Notes: generated by a model not told the origin, from the letters alone. 64,000 nt of DNA from Anas platyrhynchos (GCF_047663525.1 NC_092601.1:17383501-17447500); one strand, 5' to 3'; positions 11,801-23,371 are shown, counted from the stretch's first letter. Translations and numbers: made by a program.

Positions 11801-12580
11801 CAAAGATAAGGTCTCGAGGGGGCCGTGGCGGTGTGGGTGGTTCCTCTCCCTTCCCTGCGGGGTTTGGAGGGGGTCAGGCTCTCCCCAGCCCCGTACCTCT
11901 GTCCTGGGTAGCCCTCGGAGTATTTGTTGTTCAGGCAGGACCCCAGCGCCTCCAGGACCGCTCGGCTTGCAAAGTTCTCCGAGGCGATCAACTCCAGCCC
12001 CAGCCTCTGCCGCTGCTTCTCCTTCTTGATGATGCTGTGCACCTTGGGGAGGGGAGAGAAGCAGCTTGGGACGTGCCCTCAGAAGGGACAGGGCAACGGA
12101 GAGCAGCCTGGAAAGGGACTGGAGGAGGGAGAGGAGATCCCTTCTTGGTGCAGCCGATCCCAGCAGTTCCCATGTCCTGCCATGTACATTTTGGGGCTTC
12201 TAGCTGCCACACAGCCATCAGATCATTCAGCTGGCACTTGGGTTAGTGTCAAGGGTAACTGCTGGGTGGCTACAGCAAGAGCTGAGCCTGGCAGAGACGT
12301 CTGAGCCTCAGGCAGGGGGCTGTGAGCAGCAGATGAGGAGTTCCAGCCCCGTGGCTGCAGGACGCCCTCTCTCCTCTCGCACAGAGCATGGACGAGTCCC
12401 AGCAGCTCAGCCTTGGACCCTGTCCCCATCCCGAGGCGCTCGCTGTCCCCAGCAGCTGCTGTGCCAGGCAGGGGCTCTCACCTCGGGGTCGTTGGTGTCG
12501 AGCGGCTCCATCACCATCTTGTTGTGGGAGGCCCAGAGCTCTGTGCTAGGGAGGCTCGAGTTGGCTGCTGACTTCTCCAT
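8894..12580 (-). CDS. SHMT1: SHMT1, cytosolic serine hydroxymethyltransferase
   Basis: Eleven coding exons on the minus strand, in transcript order: 12580-12482, 12042-11897, 11618-11503, 11418-11258, 11119-11038, 10866-10654, 10429-10313, 10179-10057, 9748-9632, 9489-9379, 9063-8894. All junctions are GT-AG and in phase, giving 484 aa (human 483). The enzyme is a pyridoxal-phosphate homotetramer or dimer that converts serine and tetrahydrofolate to glycine and 5,10-methylene-tetrahydrofolate, feeding thymidylate and methionine synthesis. The PLP-lysine motif [10 protein letters not shown] is present in the sixth coding exon (lysine about residue 258). [24 protein letters not shown] and [13 protein letters not shown] are all intact, and the protein ends LFPLPGLP-like as [10 protein letters not shown]. 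The first exon encodes [20 protein letters not shown]; its 5'UTR part begins at an acceptor at 12602, so there is at least one noncoding upstream exon. Identification is firm. Confidence 0.97.
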
Positions 12581-12602
12581 CTCCTGCTGCGTCCAACGTC
12601 AC

Positions 12603-13470
12603 CTGCAAGCGGAGAGGGGAGCGGGTGGCTTCTGCACCGTGCCCGTGGGGGCTGCTCCTGCCCTGCATCTTCCCCAGAAATGCAGAGGGAGCAACCGCAG
12701 CGAGGACCTGCTGGGGGAGGAAGGCACTGGCAGCTCCTGGTGTTTCCCTGCTGGTTTCAGATGGGTTTGTTGGCTGGGGATTTGGCCATTCTGCACACCC
12801 ACCCACCACTGTCCCCCTGGGCACTGCCCCCCCAGCTTTATGGGGCTTCCCCCGTCCTACCCAGGGTTTTAACGGAGCCAAAGAGCCCTGGAGCAGCCGT
12901 GACAGCCCTGCTCCCCCCCGGGCTGCACACAGATCGCCTTGCCCGTGCCCCCGGCCGGTTGGATGGAGCCGTGAGCTGGTTATTAAGCTCCCCACTTGGC
13001 TCGCCTGTGCCCAACCCGTGCCAAGCCGCTGCCGGAGCAGCCGGGTGGCAGCGAGGAACGGGCAGGGGCTGGCTTCGGGCAGGCCTCCGGGGCTGCGCAA
13101 GGCTCCGGGGGGGCGGCAGCCGCCCCTTCCCATCGCGGTACCCCCGGGTTTGATCCCGGTGCCGGTCCCACACGGCCCCTACCGGCCCGCTCCTGCTCCC
13201 GGTCCCTGCTCCGGATCCTGCTCCCGATCGCGATCGTGCTCCTGGTTCCGCGCGGGAAGCCGCGCGCCTACCCTAGGCAGCTCGGCCACGCCCCCCTCGG
13301 CGCCTCCACCAATCAGCGCCTCGCTCCGCCTTTTTCTCAATGGAGCGGACCCACGGCTCCGGAAGCTTCTCCGCCAATCAGCGGCGAGCCCCGCTCCCCC
13401 CGCCTCTTCCTATTGGTCGGCGCCGAGGCGTGGCGGGAGGCGCTGGCAGCACGTGGCGCGCTGGGCACGG
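12603..13470 (-). promoter_or_regulatory. SHMT1 5' region: CpG island promoter with three CCAAT boxes
   Basis: The island contains CCAAT boxes at 13309-13313 and 13374-13378 (plus strand) and 13412-13416 (as ATTGG), spaced about 65 and 38 bp, a typical NF-Y arrangement. A GC-rich 13150-13270 segment with repeated C/G-rich triplets follows on the minus strand. A possible splice donor, read on the minus strand as GG then GTAGGCGC at about 13271, would close a noncoding first exon that joins the acceptor at 12602. The promoter is well supported by position; the exact start site is not. Confidence 0.6.
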
Positions 13471-14889
13471 GTCACCTTGGGCGGCCACATGGGGGCACGG
13501 CCCCGGTACCCCCGGGGCACCCCCCGGGCACCCAACCCCCCCCAGGCACCCAGAGCTCCCCCCAGGGCACCCTGAGCCCCCCGGCAGCCCCTGTCCACAC
13601 CGGCTGCAGTGCTCCCAGCCCCCCTGCCCACCCCCCCCAGGAATGGGGCAATGGCCAGAGCGGGGTCATGAGCCCAGGGGGTCCCGCTGGGCATGGGGTA
13701 GGGTCATTAGGGTTAGGGTTACCTGATCCTAACAGGTGTGGGGAGCACAGCACACCCTGACCCCTCCGTGGGGCTCTGTGGGGTAAGGGGGGCCCCCAGG
13801 GGGGGCACATGGTGGGCATGGGGTGGTGTCTTCGTGCTTCGGGTCCAAGTTGGGTTGGCCAACCTTGCCTGAGAGGCTGTGCCCCGGGCAGAGCTTCAGG
13901 GGTTAAACCGAAGCAGTGTAAAATGGGGAACGAGGGTAGGGAGGGAGAGATCCTACTAAACGCCTCGTGGGCACGAGACGTGGAAAAATGGAGCGAGGCA
14001 CCCTGAGTCACGGTGGAGACGAGCGGTGGCTCAAAGGGGAGTCAGGCAGGGGGAGAGCAGAGCCAGAGGGAGAGCGGCGAGGAGCACGGAGCTGTGGTGG
14101 GTCCTCCTGGGGACCTGGCGAGGAAGGTGCTGGTTAAGGGGAAGCGCAGGCTCGTGGAGGCAGGTTTGTGGGTAAAGGACTGCCCGTTGCACCAGGACAC
14201 ACCTCGGGTATCGCTCTGCCTAGGAGAGGACACAGCCTCAGAAGGTATTTGTTGAAGGAGCAGGATTTTAGCTTCATCACTCTAGAAGCTTTTTAGTGTC
14301 TCTATTGGCAATGCCAGCCCCCTGCCCCTCAGCGCCCAGGCTGCAGTGGGCCTTCTGGCATGGAAGGAGCTGCAAGCAAAACAAAAATCTTTTTTATTAT
14401 TTATTTTCTGGCTTAAAACGTGTCGCAGTGTTGGTGGGCAGGCGGTCAGTGCGGGTGACAAGCTCTGCAGGGATGCAGGGGCTTCCCAGGGGATGTGTAA
14501 TTGGTTTTGTCTTCATGGATCCCTGGGTTTTTACTTGCAGCAGTGGGAGTTGTCCCCGTGGTGGCTGAGTTCCTGCTCTCCCCTTCCTGTCGGTACCGTC
14601 CCTTCTGGGACATGTCAGAGCAACCCAAGGCATGCAGAGTACCCTCCTCCCTCTGTTTCGGTTCACTGGAATCCTGCTCAATCCTGCTTGAATTCCTTGT
14701 GCCTCACAAGAGTTTTTCTGCCATTCTGAAGCTTTGCAGATGCTACAGAGAGGGACGGTTGTTATGAAGTTGTATTCAATAGATATTCCAGCTTTCTATA
14801 TACGTTTTGGGTACAGTTGCTAGCAAAGATTTGCTCTGCTGAGCTGTGGGAGCTGCAGCTAACAGCAGTGTGTGCTGCTGTGATTTCAG
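13471..14889. other. Intergenic or 5' intronic sequence before the GPCR
   Basis: 13480-13640 is a C-rich tract of repeated GGCACCC-like words whose minus strand is G-rich enough to form quadruplexes. 13707-13720 is TTAGGG TTAGGG TT, a two-unit telomere-like motif. The remainder has no convincing exon. The GPCR coding exon starts at a splice acceptor, so at least one noncoding exon must lie in or beyond this stretch; I could not place it. Confidence 0.5.
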
Positions 14890-14904
14890 GACTGGCCTGC
14901 GGCG

Positions 14905-15990
14905 ATGGAGAGCGTCTCTTCTTCCCCATCTCCCTTCCCGGGCACTTCTCCCACCGTGCCTCCTGCGAACGCCACTGCCCACGATCACTACTCCGGCCTC
15001 CAGAAGAGCATGCATGTGCTCTCCATGGTGGTGTACAGCGTCGCCTGTCTGCTGGGGGTGACGGGCAACGGCCTCGTCATCTGGATTGCGGGCTTCAAGA
15101 TGAAGAAGACGGTGAACTCGGTGTGGTTCCTCAACCTGGCCATCGCCGACTTCATCTTCACCTTCTTCCTGCCCCTCAGCATCGCCTACACGGCGCTGGG
15201 CTTCCACTGGCCCTTTGGGAAGCTCCTGTGCAAGCTCAACAGCACCATCGCCTTCCTCAACATGTTTGCCAGCGTCTTCCTCCTGACGGTCATCAGCATG
15301 GACCGCTGCGTGTCGGTGGCTTTTCCCGTCTGGTCCCACAACCGCAGGAGCCCGGAGCTGGCGGCCAGGATTGCTCTGGGGACGTGGGTCCTGGCCCTGC
15401 TCCTCAGCTCCCCGTACCTCGTCTTCCGTGACACCGTGGTCAGCTCCAGGAACGTCACCAGCTGCTACAATAATTTCGCCCTGTCCGATGACTACACGTC
15501 CGAGGCAACGCGGAGGCTGTGGAGGATGCGGCATAAAGCCATGATCATAACCCGCTTCCTCTGCGGCTTCCTCGTCCCCTTCACGGTGATCCTCCTCTGC
15601 TACAGCATCGTGGCCGTCAAGCTGAAGAGCAGGCAGTTAGCCAGCTCCGCCAAGCCCTACAGAATCATCATTGCTGTCACGGCCTCGTTTTTCCTCTGTT
15701 ACTTCCCCTATCACGTCTTCTCCTTGCTAGAGATATCCCAAAACTCTTCCAGCCACGAGATGAAAATGGCCCTTTACATAGGGATCCCCTTGGTTTCCAG
15801 CCTTGCCTTCTTCAACAGCTGCATCAACCCCATCCTCTACGTGTTCGTGGGGCCGGATTTCAAGGAGAAGTTTCGCCAGTCCATCCTGTCCACCTTCGAA
15901 GGGGCTTTCAGCGAGGACTCGGTCCTGGCCAGCCTGACCAGCAGGAGGAAGTCCAGATCTGCTTCAGAAGCGGAGGTCCCGAGGGTCTGA
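14905..15990 (+). CDS. Chemerin-receptor-like G protein-coupled receptor
   Basis: A single uninterrupted coding exon gives 361 aa. A splice acceptor (gatttcag) ends at 14889, only 15 bases before the ATG, a common layout for chemoattractant receptors with a noncoding first exon. Seven membrane segments are visible. Key features: N-glycosylation sites at about N22 and N183; GNGLVIW in TM1; NLAIADF in TM2; the Cys109-Cys187 disulphide pair; DRC in place of DRY at 133-135, as in chemerin and formyl-peptide receptors; FFLCYFPYH in TM6; CINPILYVF in TM7; and a serine/arginine-rich tail. Similarity to CMKLR1 is the best I can recall (VWFLNLAIADF, SSPYLVFRDT, RFLCGFLVPF). CMKLR2 (GPR1) and FPR are less close. 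It is probably a Gi-coupled leukocyte receptor. I leave the symbol empty because it may be a paralogue rather than the CMKLR1 orthologue. Confidence 0.9.
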   Translation: MESVSSSPSPFPGTSPTVPPANATAHDHYSGLQKSMHVLSMVVYSVACLLGVTGNGLVIWIAGFKMKKTVNSVWFLNLAIADFIFTFFLPLSIAYTALGFHWPFGKLLCKLNSTIAFLNMFASVFLLTVISMDRCVSVAFPVWSHNRRSPELAARIALGTWVLALLLSSPYLVFRDTVVSSRNVTSCYNNFALSDDYTSEATRRLWRMRHKAMIITRFLCGFLVPFTVILLCYSIVAVKLKSRQLASSAKPYRIIIAVTASFFLCYFPYHVFSLLEISQNSSSHEMKMALYIGIPLVSSLAFFNSCINPILYVFVGPDFKEKFRQSILSTFEGAFSEDSVLASLTSRRKSRSASEAEVPRV

Positions 15991-16666
15991 GCGTGCTCTG
16001 CATCACTACCATGGCCGGAGGGGCAGTTCCCTTCCCTGCTCTGCAGTTTCCCCTCCTTTCAGAGCTGTAATTGCAGGACTGAGGGCTGCGAAGGGCCGTG
16101 CACACTCACAAACTGATCTAATTTTTTTGGGTCCTACCACGACTTAACCAGAAAACTCTCTGGAGCTGCAGCAGGGCTCCTGAAAAGTTGGAGTCACAGC
16201 ATTTTCCTCCCCGTGCCCTTTCCTTGGCTGCCTGTTTCCGTGTACCCATTTTTTGGCTGTGCCCAAAGCCCCTCGGGCTGTGCCTTGCTGTGGTGCCCGG
16301 TGTCCCTGGGGGCTGTGCTGGGGGGGGCGACCACTGGGTGGGTGGTGCTGCCGATCTGTCTCAGCTTCTGGATTTTTGCAGGCGACCCTTTACAAAGCTC
16401 ACTGGGGTGGTGACTGCTGACGGGGCTCCCTTTATGTTCCTCTCTCCTGGCAGCTCTTTGCCAAGATGCAAAAATTCTGGGGTTCCACCAGGGGGCAAAA
16501 TCGGGTGCAGCTGTGTCGGCGTTGAGGCTGTCCAGAGAAGAGGATGGAAAGGGGGAAGAGCTATTCCATAAATCCCTTATAATCAAATCTGTAAAGAAAA
16601 CAAGCATCCTTTCCCATTTATCATACCAGTCTGGCACACGGGCTGCTAAAGCTTAAGTAAAAAATG

Positions 16667-16672
16667 ATTAAA
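16667..16672 (+). terminator. Candidate poly(A) signal of the GPCR transcript
   Basis: ATTAAA lies about 680 bases after the GPCR stop codon and is followed by an A-rich run. A second hexamer (AATAAA at 18287-18292) is farther away; without transcript data the choice is open. Confidence 0.3.
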
Positions 16673-19063
16673 TTAAAAAAAAAAGCCGCTTGGACAGGCA
16701 GTGGGATCCATCCAGAAGCACTCTCACAGATGCATCTTTTAAAGAAACGGGGTTAAATGAAATAGCAACGTGTATTTTTGTAGGATCTGGCCCAGCTAGT
16801 AAAATATTCATCTTTTCTCTCTCCAGATGTGTGGCAGGATGAATCATGAGATTGCGCTCCAGTTACTTGGGTTTGATGAGCAGCCTCTTTCTGAGTACTT
16901 GGCTGTGTTTGTGTTTGACATTCTTCTGGTCCTTACGTAGCAGAAATCTGACTTTTTGTACCGTTGGTGAACGAGTATTAAACCTCATTAAACTAATTTA
17001 AAACCTTCCCGGCCTGCTGTGTTGCCCGTGTGATAAAACTCAGTAATCTGGCTGAGCTGAGCAGCCAGATGAAATGATGAAACGCTCCCAGCCTGGGCGT
17101 GTGAATTCCCAGGCACTTCTCTCTTCGGCGTGGATGGCTGTGCTGAGCGAGAGCTGTCACTGGAACACGCTGGGGATTAATTACGGGTCTGCTGGGCCGT
17201 GCAATATTAAATGAAGGTCGTGATCCCACCGGCAGGCGTGTGCTTAACCTGAAATTCATGCATCATCCCGCGGAGATCGGGGGAATGTGACGGGACCATC
17301 CGTATGTCAAGCCTGAGCGAGCAGCGAGCTTTGCCCTTTGCCACAAATTGCTGCCTGTCAGGCAGATAAAAGCGCAATGTTTGCTCGGCGCTGTGCAACG
17401 CCGGGGCTGTTTGCTTGCTCCTGGTGGTGAACTCCAGCATTGATTGCAGCGTCAAGGTTGCGCAGCTCGAAGTTTGCTCTTTTGGCTTTTCTTCATCTGT
17501 TGGCAGAGCCCACGTAATTCCTGGTGGCAAACGGCTCCGAGGCTGTGACAAAGACCTTGGCCTCCTGCCGTGTCTCCCAGCACCCCAGCACCCCCAAAGG
17601 CCAGGGCTTGAAGCACTGGCCCAGTTTGTGAGAGCAGAGAAGCAATTTTCTGGGTCGTTTGGGCATGCGAGGCGGGTACGGGCTTCCCATGGGACATGAT
17701 TGAAATGAGGCAGTGTCAGGGTGGAATTGCCACTGCAATGGCAGGAGGTAACTGCCCTACAGAGCACCACCTTCTCCAGGGCATCCCAGCCCTGTTTCGT
17801 CAGCAAACTTCAGAGCCACAACTCCCAGACGTTGCCTCCACCCTAAGAGGCATGTTATCACGGCTAAGCAGAACAGTGTGACTTTACAAAGCTGAACAGC
17901 TCCCTGCAGGATGGGGAAGGACATGCAGAGCTTTCAGACCACCGTTCCTGAGCACGCTGTCAAAATACTGTTGGGAAAAAAATAGGGAAGGGAATGTTTT
18001 CTTGGTGGTAACCCTCAGCTCACAGCTGTGTCGCAGGATGCACTCGAGATAGGAACGGTTCTGTCACCCAGGGTCTGATCCTGAGGCTCTGTGCAGTGAG
18101 AAGCCAAGCACGGGGTTAGGATGCTCAGGACTGGCTCCAAGATAAATCTGCCCCGTATCAAATTCCCCCGTGTTCAGTCTCATTATCACATTGATAATCA
18201 TGGTAGTCCCTCATTCCTAACTAGAAGGCAGGCTGCTCATTCTCTCTGCTATTCGTGTTTGTCTTGTGTGTATCTAGAAAAGCTTAAATAAAAAAGAAAT
18301 TTAAAAAAAAAAAAGAGGGAAAGAAAAATTTCCAAAGGCGTATAAAAAATCCCAAGAGGTTGAATATTTGGGCAGCTGTGCCGCCCTCTGACGCAGCTTT
18401 GCTCTCAAGGCTCTTTCAGATGCGATGGGATGGGTGGCGCTGGGCTCTGGGAACAGCCTGAACCCCGTGGTGTTTGCAGTTATTGGGAAAGGTGCAAATT
18501 GGCTGCCCTGCTGGCACGGGGCTGATTGGCCCTGCGGAGGGGCCGATCCGTGGGTGAGCAGACAGCCCTGCGTGTATAAAAAGGGTTGGGATGCACAGAG
18601 CCACCTGGGGCTGTGCACAGGGAGAGCAGAAAATAAGCAAGTTTTGGCAGTCAGGGTGTTTGGGGTGAATTAGCAGAGCAGGGTGAGCAGTTTGGTGAGG
18701 TCTTTAATGCTTTGGAGTTGAGTGTGGTGGATCCGGTACAGCCAAAACATCTTGGTGAAGAGCTGGGAAGGGCTTGGCGGGTGATTTTTGGCTAGAGGCT
18801 TTGTCATGGTGAGCCCACGGGCAGAAAAACAAAGCCCGTGCCTTCTGAGTGCAAAAGATGCTCTGGACAGAGCTGTGGCCCAGAGCTATCCTCCAAGGAA
18901 GGGAGCAGGGGAAGGTGATAGCTCACTACCCAGTGCAGATGGAAGAATAACTAAATGGAAATAGGGAAGGAAGAGTAGGAGCTGAGACAGCCTCAAAAAT
19001 ACCAGCAGCATGATGGTGGGTGTAACGAATGGGAGGGTGATTGCAGTAGGTGAGGAAGGTCTC

Positions 19064-19103
19064 ATTAAGGAGGACTTAATGAGATTAAGGAGGACTTAAT
19101 GAG
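19064..19103 (+). repeat. Perfect 20-bp tandem duplication
   Basis: The unit ATTAAGGAGGACTTAATGAG occurs twice head to tail without a mismatch, which suggests a recent slippage or repair event. The unit is itself partly palindromic (ATTAAG...CTTAAT). No function is evident. Confidence 0.9.
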
Positions 19104-22100
19104 ATGGTAAAAGCCTGTGTGAAAGCTGCTAGTTCCCTTGCATTTCCTCTGGTGAACCCTTCCTGGTGAGTAAAAATTTTAAGTGTCCCATTGTTGAGTT
19201 TGGGGAATGGACTTGTTAGATAAGGCTAAGCAAAAGACAGTGCTGGGAGGTCTGAGAGCAGAACCTCTTCCAGAGCTTGTTGAAGTTAGGCAGGAAACAA
19301 TACGACAAGTTAGAGGATCAATATTGTTAAAAAGCTTTTCTGTGAAGGAGAGGCGTTGGTAATAGCGTTAGTAAATCACACAAGCTGAGCCTTTGCAGGG
19401 TCTCTCAATCTTTTCTTGGCGTAGCAGCTGGGTGAGGATCCCACCCTGTGCAGGAGTTAACCTGTTATTGCTGGCCCAGGGTCAGCACCAAGCTGGGGAG
19501 GGAACAGGGTGTCTCTGCTGGTTGCACTTTGGTCCTTCCCTGCACATCTCCTGGTTTCTGCTTAGCTGCACGGGGCAGAGTTGGACACCAAACCTTTCTT
19601 CACTCTACATCTGTGTATGTGAGGCACAGGATCTCTTCTTCTGTTCCGAATTGTGCTTTAATGAGCAAGCCTGCCATACACTGACCCATGACTAATTTGA
19701 ACCCTTCCTTTATCTTCACTAACATGATGCATGCTCGCTCCCTCCCTGTAGAGGAGCTGTAGCGTAGCGCAGTGATACAGTGAATGGCAAGTCACACCAG
19801 GACCCAGTGAGCAGGACAGAGAGCAATGGGATGTTTGGCACTGTGTAGCCAGTCAATTTTCCTAAAATGACATTGCTTCATTGTTCAGTTCAACGGCTTT
19901 TGTCTAATGGAGAATCGAAGGGCAAACCACATCTGTAAGCAGGAGGTGATAGGGTGTTACGCGGGCTTTGCAGGACAGGCACAGCAAAGAGAAAATGAGA
20001 ATGAAGCGAAGGATGCTGCTGCTGTTCTGTTTCAGGGCAGCGTTTGCTCAAATTCTTGCCTTTTCATCCAGCCTGAGATGTTTTGCTGTGCAGTGACCTG
20101 TTAAACACTGGCTATTCCAACAAGCCTCTCGCTCCTTTGTTTGAAGGCTGATAGGAGATAACCCCGTGCCCATGCCGAAGGCTGATGCAGCAGATCTCTG
20201 TTAATCATTTCAGACTGACCCGGAACTCAGAGCACTGCTAGAAACAGGAAAACAAACTAAACTCAGTGGCTTTTTTTCAGACAAAGCTTCATGACTCAGG
20301 AGGAATGTGACTGTAACAGAAAGAGCTGGTGCCTATTTCCTGCAGACAGACAAGCCACAGTTAGGCAGTAATGCTTGATAAAACAAAAATAATGCTGTCT
20401 ACCTACACAGCCCTTCACATAGATAAGATGTGTACTCTGCTCTGGGGCCTTTTTTTAAGGCACTTCGGTTCCCAGAAGCGGGGAATACTATTTTCCAGAT
20501 CACTATCAAGTGTGGGAAAAAAATCATAAAATTACTCTTCCTTCCCTTGATTCAGAAATGTGTTTATAGTTGCTCAGAGTTCTGCCTCACTAGCTGGGCA
20601 ATATCCAAGCTGGCATCTTCTGGAAACCAGACACGGTCATTCCCGAGGCAGGGATGGGAGGTGGTGGCCTCCAGGCTATGCTCGGTGCCCATGCGCTGCA
20701 GAACATCCCAGCAGGCTCACAACGGGTGTGTAGGGCTGAGGACGTCTTCAGGATGCTTTGTAGGACTGTTGGGAGAGACAAAACATGTTCACAGGGCCGT
20801 GTTAGGATCAAATCAAAATGTTTTTCCAGTGTGCCAAGCTTAATAATTCTTACCATCACATAGATTGGCAGAGGAGTATAATATCCAATTTTATTTAAAA
20901 CCAACAAACACCACTCACACAAACAAAAAACACCACCACAACCTGGCAGAGCAGTGATGGATGGAGCTTAGGAGACTGGATGATAGTAGCATTTGTCTTT
21001 TCTCGGGTGATGCATGCAGGCTGTCACCCAGCCAAGCACGGGATGAGCAGCGCCCTTCACCTTGGCTGGACTAGGCGTGGATTTTTTATTTATTTATTTT
21101 TGAACATTTCTTCCTGCCAGAGTTGCATCTGGATTTAGAACAGCAAATCTCTCTGAGCCACTATATTCACACCCTGCAATTTTTCAGAATTCCTTAGATG
21201 ATTGCTAATTGGATCATTGTAAACGAAATAAAATCCAGGTGCTCATTTTGGAGGAACTATTTGTAAACTCTTGGATAGCATATTGTAAAATTAACAAATC
21301 CCTCTCTGTTGGGACTTGAGATTTAAATTTACATTCCTCTGATCAGGGGGGGAAAAAAAAAAAAAAACAGAAACAGGAAAAAAATTGATTTGCTCAAAGA
21401 AAACAAAGGCATCAGAAGACAATCTTTTCAGTTCCTGGTTCTGTGGTTTGCTTAGGCAATGCCAGGAATTTGGGGCAGCATGAATCAAGTAGTCAGCAAA
21501 TTCTGGGTGTCCCCAGGGTATTGAAAAATGCTTCTGGGGAAGGCTGTTAATTGCATCATGGGTCATTGCTTCAATATGTGTTGTTTCTAGCTGTTCTGCC
21601 TTAAACTGCTCTGCCATGCCAGCCTGTAGTGAAATCCTGCAATGAAGACTGATGTTAAGAGAAATCTCTGCTGCTGTGAAGAGGCTAACAAAAAGCTCAA
21701 ACACTCCTTTTCCCCCAAACAAAATAAAACAAAGCAAAGATCTTTGAAATACAAAGATCGGTGAACCTAAACTGACAGTGGGAACACCAGCATGTAATCA
21801 GAAAAATGCAGACTGGAAATGGTGGGGATGGTGAGGCCCATTTTCCTATGCTTAGCAGTGTGAGTCAAAGAGATGCTCTAGAAACACAGAATGACTGCAG
21901 CATTGTGTCTCCGAGGGCACAAACAAGCTTACGGTCTCCCTGCTCACATATTTCAGACAGATGTCTTTGCTTTTTGAGAGTGCTACAAGCGGAGAGCTCT
22001 GCACCTGGCAGCTGCTCCAGGTTAAATTGCTCTCCTGCCCGGCTTTGACTGCTGGAAGTGGAAAAAGAGACAACTGATGAAGTGTTAGAATGCAAGAAGC

Positions 22101-23129
22101 AAATACTGTGAGCAATGGGGAAGCACTGGTGTGTGAATACTTAATGTGGAAAATACAGCTCATAATGGCAGAAACTGTTTTGAAGTATTAAACCAAAAGT
22201 TGTTGGTTTTTCAGGTGCATCTGGTGAGAAGTCCTGGCAGCTGTGCCTCTCCTTCCTCTTTCATGGTATGTAAGTATCTGTCCAGGTGTTCCAGGCCTTG
22301 CTCAAATGCACCCTGTATGTTGCAGTCCAGGAATAAATAAATATAATTCAGTTATGAGAGAAGCTGTGATGAGAAATACCTGATCTGTACCTTTACTCTA
22401 AATGCTAAAATTCTGATCCCTATGTAATAAAGTGCTGTTGATCTTGGGCACACTGAAAAGCACAACTTAAAACAGCTTCTAGCCACGGAGCTAGGGGAAA
22501 AAGGGTCAGAAAAGGAAAAAGGCTTGGTGCTTGAGTATTTACTTGGAGGGGAGGGAGGAAGAAGGGACAGATGGATAACCCTGGCAAGAGCCTTATCCTG
22601 AATTTATGCAGGATGACTCTAAAGTTTGTCCAAGGAGTGAAAGCACACATAGCTTTTGTCATGGATGCTGTCCTGTGATAAACCTGAGCTTTTAAAGAGT
22701 GACTAAACCCATCCTCTTGCTGCAAATGAGGTAAAATGCACGTTCATCCAATTTAACCCAAGTGTTATTGGGGGGGGGGCATGGACTCGGTACAAATTGT
22801 GTGTGCTTTGGACAGCATTTATAAAGGAATTAAGGGACCACTTTTTGCTATTGTTTTTGACTTTACAGAACATCTTTATTCTCCACAAGCACTGTTGGAT
22901 AAGATAGGGGATGGCGAAGCCCCTCCGTTGCGCTGGCGGAGCCCACAGCAGCGCATCCAGCCACCCCATGGGAGCAAAACCACAGACATCTGCCTGCTTA
23001 TACCTTTCCAAGGGGACTCTCACAACCCAGAGGGGGCCGCCGCCCACCTCGGGTGGTATTTAAAAGGAGCAAAAACGATAAAAAAGCAGCTTTATTAACG
23101 GGAACCCCCACACACCCCCATCACCATCG

Positions 23130-23371
23130 CGGGGCCAAGATGGCGGCGGCGGGGAGCTCCCCTCAGCCTTAGGCGGGAAAGGCGATGGGGGGGGGTGAGG
23201 GCGTCGCCTCGCGCCCGCCCCTCGCGCTCCCCCCCCCCCGCTCCGTGAGGCGCCGCCGCCATCTTGCGAGCGGCGCAACCGGAGGGGCCGAACTCTGCCG
23301 CTGCCTCCGCCTCTCCCCGACCCCTCCGGCCGGGGCCGCTTCACCCGGGGCCGGGGGGCCGGAGCCGGCAG
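23130..23371 (+). promoter_or_regulatory. PRPSAP2 CpG-island promoter and noncoding first exon
   Basis: A strong GC-rich island carries a YY1 site AAGATGGCGGC at 23137-23147 and an inverted one (GCCGCCATCTTG) at 23255-23266. A consensus splice donor (CAG then GTAAGG) after 23371 most likely closes the noncoding first exon. The coding start lies 3.2 kb downstream at 26541. Start-site position is inferred. Confidence 0.6.

Larger units (their letters stand above)
15991..23129. other. Gene-poor interval between the GPCR and PRPSAP2
   Basis: No frame here resembles a known protein. ATTAAA at 16667-16672 followed by an A-run could end the GPCR transcript; AATAAA at 18287-18292 followed by an A-rich stretch is a second candidate. 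16960-17290 is rich in homeodomain-type AT motifs (see findings). A perfect 20-bp tandem duplication lies at 19064-19103. From about 18700 on the sequence becomes AT-richer and featureless. I did not recognise CR1, LTR or other interspersed repeats. Confidence 0.6.

Noticed and set aside
13707-13720. Telomere-like TTAGGG pair as a fossil chromosome fusion
   Set aside because: Two units are too few to separate from chance in G-rich DNA.
15991-23129. Interspersed repeats (CR1 LINE, endogenous virus) in the gene-poor interval
   Set aside because: I looked for the CR1 3' octamer repeat and for LTR-like ends or retroviral protein motifs and recognised none; a repeat-masking run would be decisive.
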